A stretch of DNA of 64,000 nt from Allorhizobium borbori (lineage in GTDB: Bacteria; Pseudomonadota; Alphaproteobacteria; Rhizobiales; Rhizobiaceae), in assembly GCF_014196535.1 (NCBI RefSeq), contig NZ_JACIDU010000005.1:80225-144224 (forward strand), written 5' to 3'. The notes beneath the pieces are model-generated. The model did not search any database, was not told the DNA's origin, and was given only the letters and a program-made list of their open reading frames with translations. This document shows positions 1 through 6,958 of the stretch, in pieces; the stretch's first letter is position 1; the number at the start of each line of letters is the position of its first letter. A program made the translations under genes and the position numbers.

Positions 1-96
1 TCCACAGAGATCGGATGTTGCACATCGGATCTACGGCATCGTTCCGGTTTCGTTCGACCTTAGCGTACGATTTCGGACTGCTCTTGTTCCGACCCC
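1..96 (-). mobile_element. Right end of a second copy of the Tn3-family transposon (truncated by the window edge)
   Basis: Bases 1-96 match 42694-42789, the tnpA-upstream end of the full transposon at 39574-42789, in the same orientation. Bases 59-96 are the 38 bp terminal inverted repeat, ending in GACCCC. The five bases that follow (97-101) are CCTGC, the same five that precede the left end of the full copy. The rest of this copy must lie before the window, so whether it is complete cannot be seen here. Confidence 0.93.
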
Positions 97-101
97 CCTG
101 C

Positions 102-456
102 GGCGGTTCCGAACCGCGCTTAACGTGCGGTTCGGCGGCATCGCCGTGCCATCTATCACCGCATCCATACGCGGAAATGGTGCTTTGGCTCTTGAGAGGG
201 AGCAAGCGGAAATGGCTCGGATAAACATTTAACGTTTCTAATATGTGTTCTGACTATGTGGTGACAACACGGTGACGGCGTGGTTGGTATGATGCACAAA
301 CAATCCGGCAATGATGTTGCCGTGATCGCGGTACGCTGTTAGCATGATCCAGCAAGAATGAAGCCACGATGATGGCGAGAATTCAGCTTGTGGTTACGAT
401 ATGGTAACTGCCTTGCGGTAATGATGGATGAAAGAACCGGAAAGGAAGACGCATCC
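102..456. other. Intergenic region between the Tn3 end and parA
   Basis: No convincing gene is present. A hairpin with 9 bp perfect arms (CCGAACCGC at 109-117 and GCGGTTCGG at 127-135) lies just inside the transposon junction; it has no T-run. Two GGTGAC hexamers lie close together near 261-277. Upstream of parA a short inverted repeat, GTTAC (393-397) and GTAAC (404-408), could be a partition-operon operator. In the circular form this region joins the end of rep to parA, so centromere or origin elements may lie here; that is inference only. Confidence 0.5.
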
Positions 457-1140
457 ATGCCAGTTATTGTTTTGTGCTCAACAAAGGGCGGCGTCGGAAA
501 ATCGACCACGGCGCTGGTCTTGTCGCAGTTTTTCAGCGCCGCCGACCGTGCCGTGACGCTGATCGACGCCGACCCGAACCAGCCACTCGCCACCTGGGCG
601 AAGCGATCCGGAGAAAGAGTGCCGGCGAACTTGACCGTGATCGGCGGCATCACCGAGGAAACAATCATCGACGCGATTGATGATGCGGCGACCAGGACAG
701 CTTATGTGATTGTCGATCTCGAAGGATCGGCAAACCTGACGGCGGCTTCCGCCATCAGCCGCGCCGATCTTGTCCTGATACCGATGCGCGGCAAGCAACT
801 CGATGCGGACCAGGTGGGGAAGGTGGTCGCGCTGGTAGACCGTGCCGCGAAGCTTTCGCGCCGGGCGATCGATTACCGCGTCGTCTTCTCGATGGCCACG
901 GCGCTGAACACCAAAGAGCAGCGCCATATTTTCCAGACGCTCGAAGCGAAGGGAATTCCCGTTCTGCCGGCGCGCTTGATGGAAAAGGCCGCATTCTCGG
1001 CCATGTTCCAGATCGGCGGGACCATCTTCGACTTGACGGATGAGGATGTTTCAAACCCGAAATCGGCAATCGCCAACGCAAAAGAATTGGCTGTTGCCGT
1101 CGCTAACGTTCTGACAGGGAAGGGGAGGGAAGCCGCATGA
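457..1140 (+). CDS. parA: ParA-family partition ATPase
   Basis: A 227-residue ATPase of the ParA/MinD type, expected to segregate a low-copy replicon. The deviant Walker A motif CSTKGGVGKST lies at residues 6-16, Walker A-prime LIDADPNQ near 35-42 and a Walker B-like VIVDLEG near 86. It has no N-terminal helix-turn-helix, so it is the short type seen with small RHH-type partner proteins. ATG at 457 is chosen because AAAGGAAG lies a suitable distance upstream and the P-loop then sits at the usual place. It overlaps the next gene by 4 bp. A partition gene in a phage genome without an integrase supports a plasmid lifestyle. Confidence 0.9.
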   Translation: MPVIVLCSTKGGVGKSTTALVLSQFFSAADRAVTLIDADPNQPLATWAKRSGERVPANLTVIGGITEETIIDAIDDAATRTAYVIVDLEGSANLTAASAISRADLVLIPMRGKQLDADQVGKVVALVDRAAKLSRRAIDYRVVFSMATALNTKEQRHIFQTLEAKGIPVLPARLMEKAAFSAMFQIGGTIFDLTDEDVSNPKSAIANAKELAVAVANVLTGKGREAA

Positions 1141-1487
1141 GCCGAGAACGCGCAGGACTTGAAGGCCTCGACATTGAAATTCCGGATTTCGAACCACGCC
1201 CAGCGCCGCCAGCCCCAGCGCGCGCCGTCATCGAGCAGGCTGGAAAGCAACTCGGCTTCACAGCCAGACACGCACCGGAACCAAAGGCATCAGCCCCGCA
1301 GCAAGAAGCACCACGCTTTGATGCCCGTAGCCTACGCCGCACCAACCGAACAGCGAAAATCAACATCGCCACGACGGAAGAAACGCGGACCCGCTTCTGG
1401 ATGCTCGCCCAGCGCATCGGAACGACATCAGGCGAGGACGCACTGGCCGCGATGATGGACGCCCTTGAGCGCGCACTTGAACATTAA
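1137..1487 (+). CDS. Probable partition partner / RHH DNA-binding protein
   Basis: A 116-residue protein whose start overlaps the parA stop (ATGA), so the two are translationally coupled. The N-terminal 70 residues are rich in Pro, Ala and charged residues and look disordered. The C-terminal 45 residues (TAKINIATTEETRTRFWMLA onward) have a strand followed by two helices, as in ribbon-helix-helix proteins. By position and architecture it resembles ParG/Omega-type centromere-binding partners of short ParA ATPases. No family was confirmed; the role comes from context. Confidence 0.65.
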   Translation: MSRERAGLEGLDIEIPDFEPRPAPPAPARAVIEQAGKQLGFTARHAPEPKASAPQQEAPRFDARSLRRTNRTAKINIATTEETRTRFWMLAQRIGTTSGEDALAAMMDALERALEH

Positions 1488-1556
1488 CAGCACTTAGGTA
1501 TGGATATGGTGAAATCGTAATCTTTTCTATTAATACAAATAGCTTGCGTCATACGT

Positions 1557-2393
1557 CTATTTTTTGTTTAATTTCCTGCTGTATTTTTGTGATAACATAA
1601 TAAATTCTTTTGACGTTAAACTAACTGATGAGAAGAATCTGCTGTTTATTAAAACGTTTGCAGTTTTATAATCTATATTTTCTTCTGCTGATTTTAATTT
1701 TACATCAATTATAGTGTTTCTTGCCACGTCTCTGACTTCTATAAAATAGTCTATGACATTTTTACTATTAAATCCGCCAAAAGGCTCACCCCCTTCTCTG
1801 CTTTTAAGAAGAAAGTATCTTGTATGATTTGCCGCAGGAATTCCAAGATAAGTCCAAATCAATAATATTGTGAAATTTTCAAACCTTACAATTCGCGAGT
1901 TAGCATATTTTATTTTTCTATTAAAAAGAATATTTTTGGGCCCGACGAATACGGAAAAAAACAGCGTAAATAAATCTGAATATTGACCCAAATTTATTAT
2001 TCTGCCTGTTCCGCTCTTTAGGTCGTATGAATGGTGCTTCATACTGCTAAACAATCGAGCGTGGAGAGGGACAAACCTTTTTTCCTTTTTTATCGCCGTA
2101 GTTACAGTAACGCCCTTTCTATATTCATCGCCCTCAAGTGTACGATGATTGTTGATTATGTTAATTCCATTTTCGCTTTTAGCGCTTGTGTGAACTGTGT
2201 ATCTCCATTCTTTGACCTCTTGTCCAAGATCATTGCTACCATCATCAAATGGTTTTGGGTTAGTGCCATCATACTGCTTTGCATAAAGGTTAACGATGAG
2301 ATCACCACTAGGCTGTTCTGCAATTGACATTAGGCATCTCAGATTTCCATTGTCATTTATTACAATTCTTGTGGAGTTAGACTTTTTAGCCAT
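1557..2393 (-). CDS. AT-rich hypothetical protein (likely acquired cargo)
   Basis: A 278-residue protein not recognised by sequence. It is markedly richer in A+T than every neighbour, with many Asn, Lys, Ile and Phe residues, which suggests recent transfer from a lower-GC source. It has no clear signal peptide; a hydrophobic stretch in the middle (near FENFTILLIWTYLGIPAAN) could be a buried strand or one membrane segment. ATG at 2393 (MAKKSN) is preferred; ATG codons 9 and 36 bases further upstream are possible. It lies alone, converging on the partition genes, in the typical place of a lysogenic-conversion or defence cargo gene. Confidence 0.6.
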   Translation of the reverse strand: MAKKSNSTRIVINDNGNLRCLMSIAEQPSGDLIVNLYAKQYDGTNPKPFDDGSNDLGQEVKEWRYTVHTSAKSENGINIINNHRTLEGDEYRKGVTVTTAIKKEKRFVPLHARLFSSMKHHSYDLKSGTGRIINLGQYSDLFTLFFSVFVGPKNILFNRKIKYANSRIVRFENFTILLIWTYLGIPAANHTRYFLLKSREGGEPFGGFNSKNVIDYFIEVRDVARNTIIDVKLKSAEENIDYKTANVLINSRFFSSVSLTSKEFIMLSQKYSRKLNKK

Positions 2394-2996
2394 AAAGCAT
2401 CTCATTTGCTCAAGACGTGGAGCATTCAAAAATCATCTGGACTCTTGAACATCTAGAAAAGCGTACATGGGTGCGACCAATAATTGCAATAATGTTGGAG
2501 GCTCTCTGATTGGGACAAGGTGCTCGGATTGTATCCTACAATCAAAAAAGACCACGTATGCGATTTAGTCGGACGGCTGGAAACGAGGGTGCAAGAGACT
2601 CTCTGGATCGCTCCAAAGGGCCGTTTTCTCTTTCCAATGAACCGAACAAAGCCACGTTTTTTGTTTTCATTTCTAACCATCGATAAGGGGTACTTATCGA
2701 TAGCAAGACCCGACGCCGGCCACCATATGCCGCGACGGAAGCAAACGCCGGATTAGCTACCGCAACGCACCTGACCGTCAGCAATGACAAACGCTTGCGG
2801 TTCACCATCCATCCCTAAAAGAGACTGCTGGATTGCTCCAGCGGGCTTTTCGTTTGCACGGTTCATCCTGATCGAAAGACCTCACTTGCCCCCTATTGAC
2901 TCCCCGCCTAACCGGAACATAATTAGAACACTGGTGCTGGCGGGCACCAATTGCCAACAACATGCGGCTGACAAACACTCTGAAAGCGAGAGAACA
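2394..2996. other. Intergenic region with inverted repeats and terminator-like repeats
   Basis: No gene of convincing composition. Features seen: a perfect inverted repeat GATTGTA-TCC-TACAATC (2527-2543) followed by an A-run; a perfect repeat ATCGATAAG (2679-2687) and CTTATCGAT (2693-2701) with a 5 bp spacer; and two related terminator-like units at 2593-2629 and 2816-2852. The second of these shares GGATTGCTCCAGCGGGCTTT with the terminator at 3734-3769. The small reading frames here overlap these repeats and look accidental. Confidence 0.5.
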
Positions 2997-3194
2997 ATGA
3001 CGCATGCCATCAAACAGGAACCCGAAGCCGATCCGGTCGAGCACGCGCTCGCTTGGCACGATGGCGACGCCCGCGCAGCGATCCGTACCTTGCTGGATGA
3101 TTGCGCGCACTTGCGCCAGCAGCTCGCGATTGCCAAAGCCGCCATGGGCCACGGCTATACCCGTGGATGGCTGCCGAGCGAGGAGCGCGAGTGA
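2997..3194 (+). CDS. Small phage protein, unknown function
   Basis: A 65-residue acidic protein with the core DPVEHALAWHDGDARAAIRT and the ending GYTRGWLPSEE, a pattern I associate with small accessory proteins of rhizobial phages and plasmids. ATG at 2997 is preferred because GCGAGAGAAC directly precedes it; a longer in-frame extension would run through the terminator-like repeat. It is the first gene of a three-gene rightward unit (2997-3719), with two bases between its stop and the next start. No function can be assigned. Confidence 0.65.
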   Translation: MTHAIKQEPEADPVEHALAWHDGDARAAIRTLLDDCAHLRQQLAIAKAAMGHGYTRGWLPSEERE

Positions 3195-3195
3195 G

Positions 3196-3498
3196 ATGCG
3201 CCACCGTCGCGGCATTGACCTGACGGCAGCCAACACCAATCTGGACCCGAGGCCCAGCGGCCTGCATGTCCACGTCCCCGCCCGTCACCACTCGGCGGCG
3301 CTGGCCGACCTGCCGGCGTGGTATCGGCTAGGGGCCAAGTGTCCCGTGTGCCGGCACATGGGCTGGCTCGATCGATGGGACATAGCCAGGCGCTACGGGC
3401 GGCTACGTCCGGTTATATCGCTGGAACCATTTTTGCGTTGCACCGGATGCGGCAACCGCGCCGCCAATGACTTTGTTGTCGGGAAGCTTGCGCGATGA
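3196..3498 (+). CDS. Zinc-ribbon-like phage protein
   Basis: A 100-residue protein with two Cys pairs, CPVC near residue 54 and CTGC near 84, about 30 residues apart, as in a treble-clef or zinc-ribbon fold. The N-terminal half is His- and Arg-rich. Its stop overlaps the start of the next gene (ATGA), so the two are likely co-translated. The metal site is inferred from Cys spacing; DNA binding is possible but not shown. Confidence 0.65.
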   Translation: MRHRRGIDLTAANTNLDPRPSGLHVHVPARHHSAALADLPAWYRLGAKCPVCRHMGWLDRWDIARRYGRLRPVISLEPFLRCTGCGNRAANDFVVGKLAR

Positions 3499-3719
3499 CG
3501 AAGCAATATCCGTACTCGCCATCCACATTCGGAGATCTTGCAGACGACGGCTATCAGCTCACGGTCTACTGCGGACCCTGCCAGCGTCAAGTCGCGATGG
3601 ACCTCGCAAAGTTCCCGAGAGATCAGAGCTACCTCAACCGCCGTTACACCTGCGCGCAATGCGGAAGGGCGGGCCAAGGCGTGCTGTCACCCGGCAACTG
3701 TGTCGAGTACAGGAGATAG
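3495..3719 (+). CDS. Small zinc-ribbon protein
   Basis: A 74-residue protein with CGPC near residue 26 and CAQC near 53, the spacing of a compact zinc ribbon. It is the last gene of the 2997-3719 unit and is followed directly by a strong terminator. Pairs of small zinc-ribbon proteins beside phage structural operons are common in this group, but their function is not known to me. Confidence 0.65.
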   Translation: MTKQYPYSPSTFGDLADDGYQLTVYCGPCQRQVAMDLAKFPRDQSYLNRRYTCAQCGRAGQGVLSPGNCVEYRR

Positions 3720-3733
3720 AAAGCACCAAACGC

Positions 3734-3769
3734 AAAAAGCCCGCCGGATTGCTCCAGCGGGCTTTTTGT
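3734..3769. terminator. Bidirectional intrinsic terminator
   Basis: The 12 bp arms CAAAAAGCCCGC (3734-3745) and GCGGGCTTTTTG (3758-3769) are perfectly complementary. The stem is GC-rich and flanked by A and T runs on both sides, so it can end the rightward zinc-ribbon unit and the leftward late operon, whose last gene stops at 3786. Confidence 0.9.
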
Positions 3770-3785
3770 CGGTTGCACCCCGCCA

Positions 3786-4952
3786 TCAGGCAGCAGCGAA
3801 ATATGCTTTCGCCACATCCCGAACGGCTGACGCAGCGAGGCCGGCCATCAGCGCATAAGCGCCGCCATTGTAATGCAAGCGGTCAGCCGGGTTCGTAAAG
3901 CCGTCAAGCGCTGCCCGATCATGTGACCCAAAAATGAGATCGGTGCGAATAACAGGGCAACCATTTGCAGCCCCAAGCGCGACATAGAGCGCAACGAGCT
4001 GCGCATAGGTGTAGCTACCCTCTTCTTCCACTGCTGGCGGCGGCGGAATGACAAGGATCACCTTGCCGCCCCCGGACGTCGCCTTTGTGATGATCGCTTG
4101 CAGATTGGCCTGCGAGGTGGCTAGCGGCAGAAGCGGCCCCGCTGCACGCAGATCATTGATACCGAGCGAGATCAGGCAAACATCCGGCGCATAAGCTGTG
4201 ATCGCACTGAACGGACGCCACGGAAAAGATGCGTCTGTCCAGTCCGCCGAGGTCGATCCACGAATGCCCATGTTCATGATGATGAATTGCTTGACGGCGC
4301 TGTCATAGGCAACCATCGGCGCGGCTTGAATCGTACCGCCTACCCAATTGAGCTTGGCCGTGTGAAGGCCACGCGCCACATTAACAACCCGCTTCGTCAG
4401 AGCGGCAGCGCCAGCCGCCGAAAAGGCCGTTGCGGCACCATCGTCAACCGCGTAACTACCACTGCCCCCTGACGAGTTTGTCACATGGTAGAATTCAATC
4501 GTGTCGATGGCCGTCGAAGACGCAAAGGCGAGGGCGGCGCCGGCAGCCGTGGCTTGCAGGAGATAACCGCCCGGGCCAGCACCCGCCCCCACTGTCCAGC
4601 CACCAAGCGAAACACGCGGATCGTATTCGGCCAGCGTGCCCCCCGTGTTTTTTGCCTCGCCCCAGCTTTCAGCGCTGGCTGGAAAACCCATGCCGATAAG
4701 CGCAGTCTTGAGCAGCGTCGGCCACGACATAGCACGCGCGCCACCCATCTGTACTGGACCGAAGCCGCTTCCGCGTCCAGCCACGAGGCTATCGCCGATG
4801 ACCAGAATGCGGACGATCCGCGACAGTACAAAGGGCAGGGCACCGAGGTAGCCGTATTTCGAGAGCAGGCGGAAGAGAGACGCAGCCGCAACCGCTTCTT
4901 CAGCAGCTGTCGGCAAGGCGGGCGCAGATGGCCCCAGATCGATTTTAGCCAT
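3786..4952 (-). CDS. SGNH/GDSL hydrolase-domain tail protein
   Basis: A 388-residue protein, the last gene of the late operon. It carries the SGNH blocks: GDSLVAGRG (block I, catalytic Ser) near residue 53, LGINDL (block III, Asn) near 261, and DRLHYNGGAY (block V, Asp-x-x-His) near 362. Such domains in phage tails are usually esterases that remove acetyl groups from surface polysaccharide during adsorption. The N-terminal 45 residues are Ala-rich and may be the attachment segment. A second SGNH protein is encoded at 6959-9475. The start overlaps the preceding small gene by 8 bp. Confidence 0.85.
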   Translation of the reverse strand: MAKIDLGPSAPALPTAAEEAVAAASLFRLLSKYGYLGALPFVLSRIVRILVIGDSLVAGRGSGFGPVQMGGARAMSWPTLLKTALIGMGFPASAESWGEAKNTGGTLAEYDPRVSLGGWTVGAGAGPGGYLLQATAAGAALAFASSTAIDTIEFYHVTNSSGGSGSYAVDDGAATAFSAAGAAALTKRVVNVARGLHTAKLNWVGGTIQAAPMVAYDSAVKQFIIMNMGIRGSTSADWTDASFPWRPFSAITAYAPDVCLISLGINDLRAAGPLLPLATSQANLQAIITKATSGGGKVILVIPPPPAVEEEGSYTYAQLVALYVALGAANGCPVIRTDLIFGSHDRAALDGFTNPADRLHYNGGAYALMAGLAASAVRDVAKAYFAAA

Positions 4953-5112
4953 TGTTTGAAACCGCTACATAAGCCGAGTTGATCGCAATCGGCTGGCCGT
5001 TGATCAGAATGGTGAAGGCCGGAACCAGGACGGCAGAGGCCAAAGAGGAGGGAGCGGCAGCCCGTTGAATGGGAGGCTCAAGAACACCCCGGATTATAGG
5101 AGGCTTAAGCAC
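4945..5112 (-). CDS. Small late-operon protein (GTG start)
   Basis: A 55-residue reading frame that fills the gap between two late genes. It starts with GTG at 5112, overlapping the stop of the upstream gene, and its stop overlaps the start of the SGNH gene. It ends with TILINGQPIAINSAYVAVSN, which has the look of a beta-rich structural protein. The tight overlaps at both ends are the main support; the function is unknown. Confidence 0.5.
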   Translation of the reverse strand: MLKPPIIRGVLEPPIQRAAAPSSLASAVLVPAFTILINGQPIAINSAYVAVSNNG

Positions 5113-5374
5113 GGAACACCCCGCAAGCCCCGCCTTCAGCGCGCGAAAAGCGATAGGTACCGGGTCCGGAGATCGTCACGACATTGCCGCCACCGATCTG
5201 TTCCAGGCGACCCACGTTCTGATATGCACCGGCATCATCTTTGAGACCGATATAGACAAGCGCCCCGAAGGCTGCGCCCTTGAGCGCGACGGTAATCGGC
5301 TCACCGGCCACAACCGTTACATCACCCGAATTTACCGCCGTATCCGCGACGGGAAGAATTTCAGTTGCAGCCAT
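5105..5374 (-). CDS. Small beta-rich phage protein, probable decoration or fibre accessory
   Basis: An 89-residue protein starting MAATEILPVADTAVN at 5374, overlapping the holin gene by 14 bp. It reads like a short beta-sandwich: alternating hydrophobic residues, a Gly-rich stretch near GRLEQIGGGNVVTISG and a VSGPGTYR-like turn. Such small proteins near tail-fibre genes are often virion accessory proteins. No catalytic motif is seen. A longer upstream extension would be in the holin gene and is rejected. Confidence 0.6.
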   Translation of the reverse strand: MAATEILPVADTAVNSGDVTVVAGEPITVALKGAAFGALVYIGLKDDAGAYQNVGRLEQIGGGNVVTISGPGTYRFSRAEGGACGVFRA

Positions 5375-5699
5375 TGCCGCCCCCATATTTTCGGTCAAAC
5401 CATTTGGTGAAAAGCACTTCCGCACCGCGCGGGCCGAGATAGGCGAGGCCGGCGACGAGCGCGGTCGAGGAAGGCGAAGGGAGGCCGATCCATGCGGCGA
5501 CGCTTTCGCCAAAGATCGCCATCCCGAAGGCGATGGGCAGTTCATAGACCAGCTCAGGCCCGAAGAACCGCCGCTCACCCTTGCGCACGCGACCGACATG
5601 CCACATCAGCCGTGCGAAGAGGACGCCGAGGCCGTTCAACAACGCCCCGCCGCCCCATGCCTCGATTGCAGCGGAAAGGGTCTGGTATTTGTCGGACAT
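5361..5699 (-). CDS. Phage holin, LydA / superfamily III type
   Basis: A 112-residue protein with hydrophobic segments near residues 20-35, 50-67 and 75-95 separated by charged loops, including GERRFFGPELVYELPIAFGM and STALVAGLAYLGPRG. The pattern fits the LydA-like holins of Hyphomicrobiales prophages, which make holes in the inner membrane to time lysis. It sits directly after the spanin pair, and its start overlaps the Rz1-like stop (TGATG). ATG at 5699 is chosen for this coupling. Confidence 0.75.
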   Translation of the reverse strand: MSDKYQTLSAAIEAWGGGALLNGLGVLFARLMWHVGRVRKGERRFFGPELVYELPIAFGMAIFGESVAAWIGLPSPSSTALVAGLAYLGPRGAEVLFTKWFDRKYGGGNGCN

Positions 5700-5938
5700 C
5701 ACCGCCCCCCGCCATGCTGGCCGCATTCCTGCCGCGTCCAGACGCCGCCGGCGCAAAGCCCGACCGCCGTCCTGTCGATCCGCCGCTGATCTTCCGCCGT
5801 CGCCCCGCGTGCGCCAATCAGGTCAGTCCCGACGATCCGCCGCAGCGCTGCGGCACTGCCCGGCCCCGAAGTCCCACATCCCGACAGGGCAAGCATCAAA
5901 CCGCCCGCGAGCATCATCCGCATTTTCCGCCGCTGCAT
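5699..5938 (-). CDS. Outer-membrane spanin lipoprotein (Rz1-like)
   Basis: A 79-residue protein with a lipoprotein signal: a hydrophobic run followed by the lipobox LALSGC near residues 16-21. The reading frame begins inside the 5823-6062 gene in another frame, the nested arrangement typical of Rz/Rz1 pairs. It is expected to sit in the outer membrane and join the inner-membrane spanin to complete lysis. The C-terminal part is Gly- and Arg-rich and poorly conserved, as usual for spanins. Confidence 0.7.
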   Translation of the reverse strand: MQRRKMRMMLAGGLMLALSGCGTSGPGSAAALRRIVGTDLIGARGATAEDQRRIDRTAVGLCAGGVWTRQECGQHGGGR

Positions 5939-6062
5939 TGTCGCGCGCCCTCACATCATCGAGCGCCCTTTTCGTCGCCCGCCAGTCCACGAGAAAGATG
6001 ACGGCGGCAATCAGCGCCACCGCCGCAAGCGCCATCACAGCGCCGCCAGAAACCCTGATCAT
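5823..6062 (-). CDS. Inner-membrane spanin (Rz-like)
   Basis: A 79-residue protein with one N-terminal membrane helix (about residues 8-26) followed by a charged helical segment, DWRATKRALDDVRARDNAAA, likely coiled coil in the periplasm. Its 3' half overlaps the Rz1-like gene in a different frame. Its start overlaps the lysin stop by 4 bp. Architecture and location support an i-spanin; the sequence itself is not diagnostic. Confidence 0.65.
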   Translation of the reverse strand: MIRVSGGAVMALAAVALIAAVIFLVDWRATKRALDDVRARDNAAAENADDARGRFDACPVGMWDFGAGQCRSAAADRRD

Positions 6063-6910
6063 GCCGCCCCCCGATTGATCGACCAGCGACCGCTGGCGAA
6101 CATGCCGACGACGACACCGCCGATGGTCAGCAGCGCCAGGCCGAACAGAAGCGAATAGAGATTGTCCATGCCGCCCAGCAGCGGCGCGATCACACCGGAT
6201 GCAATCGTGCCACCGCCAGCGAGATAGGCGCTCACGCTCTGGCCTGCCGGCTTGTCGTCAGGCATGGCAAGCGCGGGCAGCGCATCAACGGGCGCGGCAT
6301 CCTGCGAAGCCGCCTTCAGCGCGCCGAGAATGGCTGCGTAGTGCGAGGCAATAAGCTTTGCCTTGTCGGTCCCATTGATGATGCGGCGCGCGCCCTCCGG
6401 ATCGTCATCCATGACGTTGAAAAAGTCGTCGAGTTTGCGCCCGGTAAACAGCCCGGCAATCATACCCTCGACCAGGATGCGCGCGGCAATCTCGATATCC
6501 ATAGCCAGCGCCGGGGCGGCGACCAGATCGACGCCGACCAGGCGCGAAGCCCGCTCATAATTCTTTCGGTGCGTGAGCTGGACGAAGCCGCGCCCCAGCC
6601 AGCTTTTTCCGTCCTTGTCGAGACGCCAGTAAGGCGACTTCACCTGCGGCAACCGACCAGCAGCATAGGCGCGGTCGAGGATCGCAATCGCCTTTGCATC
6701 GGTCGGGGCCAGCGTCTCGCGCACCGGCAGCATCGTGGCGGCGGTTTCATGGAAGGCCGTCGCCAGAATGTAGGCGAGAAAGCGCAGGTCCGTGAGGCCG
6801 GTTGCCTCCCAGACCTTCAGAATGATTTCGACGCCGCGCACCTGCGCAGTGGTCAAGCGACCACCAAAGGGCGAGCGCCGCAGATACGCAAACAGCGTCG
6901 TGCGGTTCAT
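6059..6910 (-). CDS. Endolysin, glycoside hydrolase family 19, with C-terminal membrane segment
   Basis: A 283-residue cell-wall hydrolase. The N-terminal 190 residues resemble GH19 chitinase-type phage lysozymes: FHETAATM near residue 53 carries the likely catalytic Glu, and GRGFVQLTHRKNY near 106 is the family signature. Residues 225-272 hold a Gly-rich linker and a strongly hydrophobic helix (LLFGLALLTIGGVVVGMFA), then a short basic tail, so the protein may be anchored in the inner membrane by its C terminus. It cleaves the peptidoglycan glycan strand and works with the holin and spanins next to it. Confidence 0.85.
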   Translation of the reverse strand: MNRTTLFAYLRRSPFGGRLTTAQVRGVEIILKVWEATGLTDLRFLAYILATAFHETAATMLPVRETLAPTDAKAIAILDRAYAAGRLPQVKSPYWRLDKDGKSWLGRGFVQLTHRKNYERASRLVGVDLVAAPALAMDIEIAARILVEGMIAGLFTGRKLDDFFNVMDDDPEGARRIINGTDKAKLIASHYAAILGALKAASQDAAPVDALPALAMPDDKPAGQSVSAYLAGGGTIASGVIAPLLGGMDNLYSLLFGLALLTIGGVVVGMFASGRWSINRGAA

Positions 6911-6958
6911 GGATAACTCCAGATTTTGGAATGAAAGAATTTGGCCAGAGGCCTGGCA

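Noticed and set aside
2679-2701. Hairpin telomere or protelomerase site (linear phage-plasmid such as N15)
   Set aside because: The inverted repeat has only 9 bp arms with a 5 bp spacer, and no protelomerase-like gene is present. The CCTGC junction instead indicates a circle.
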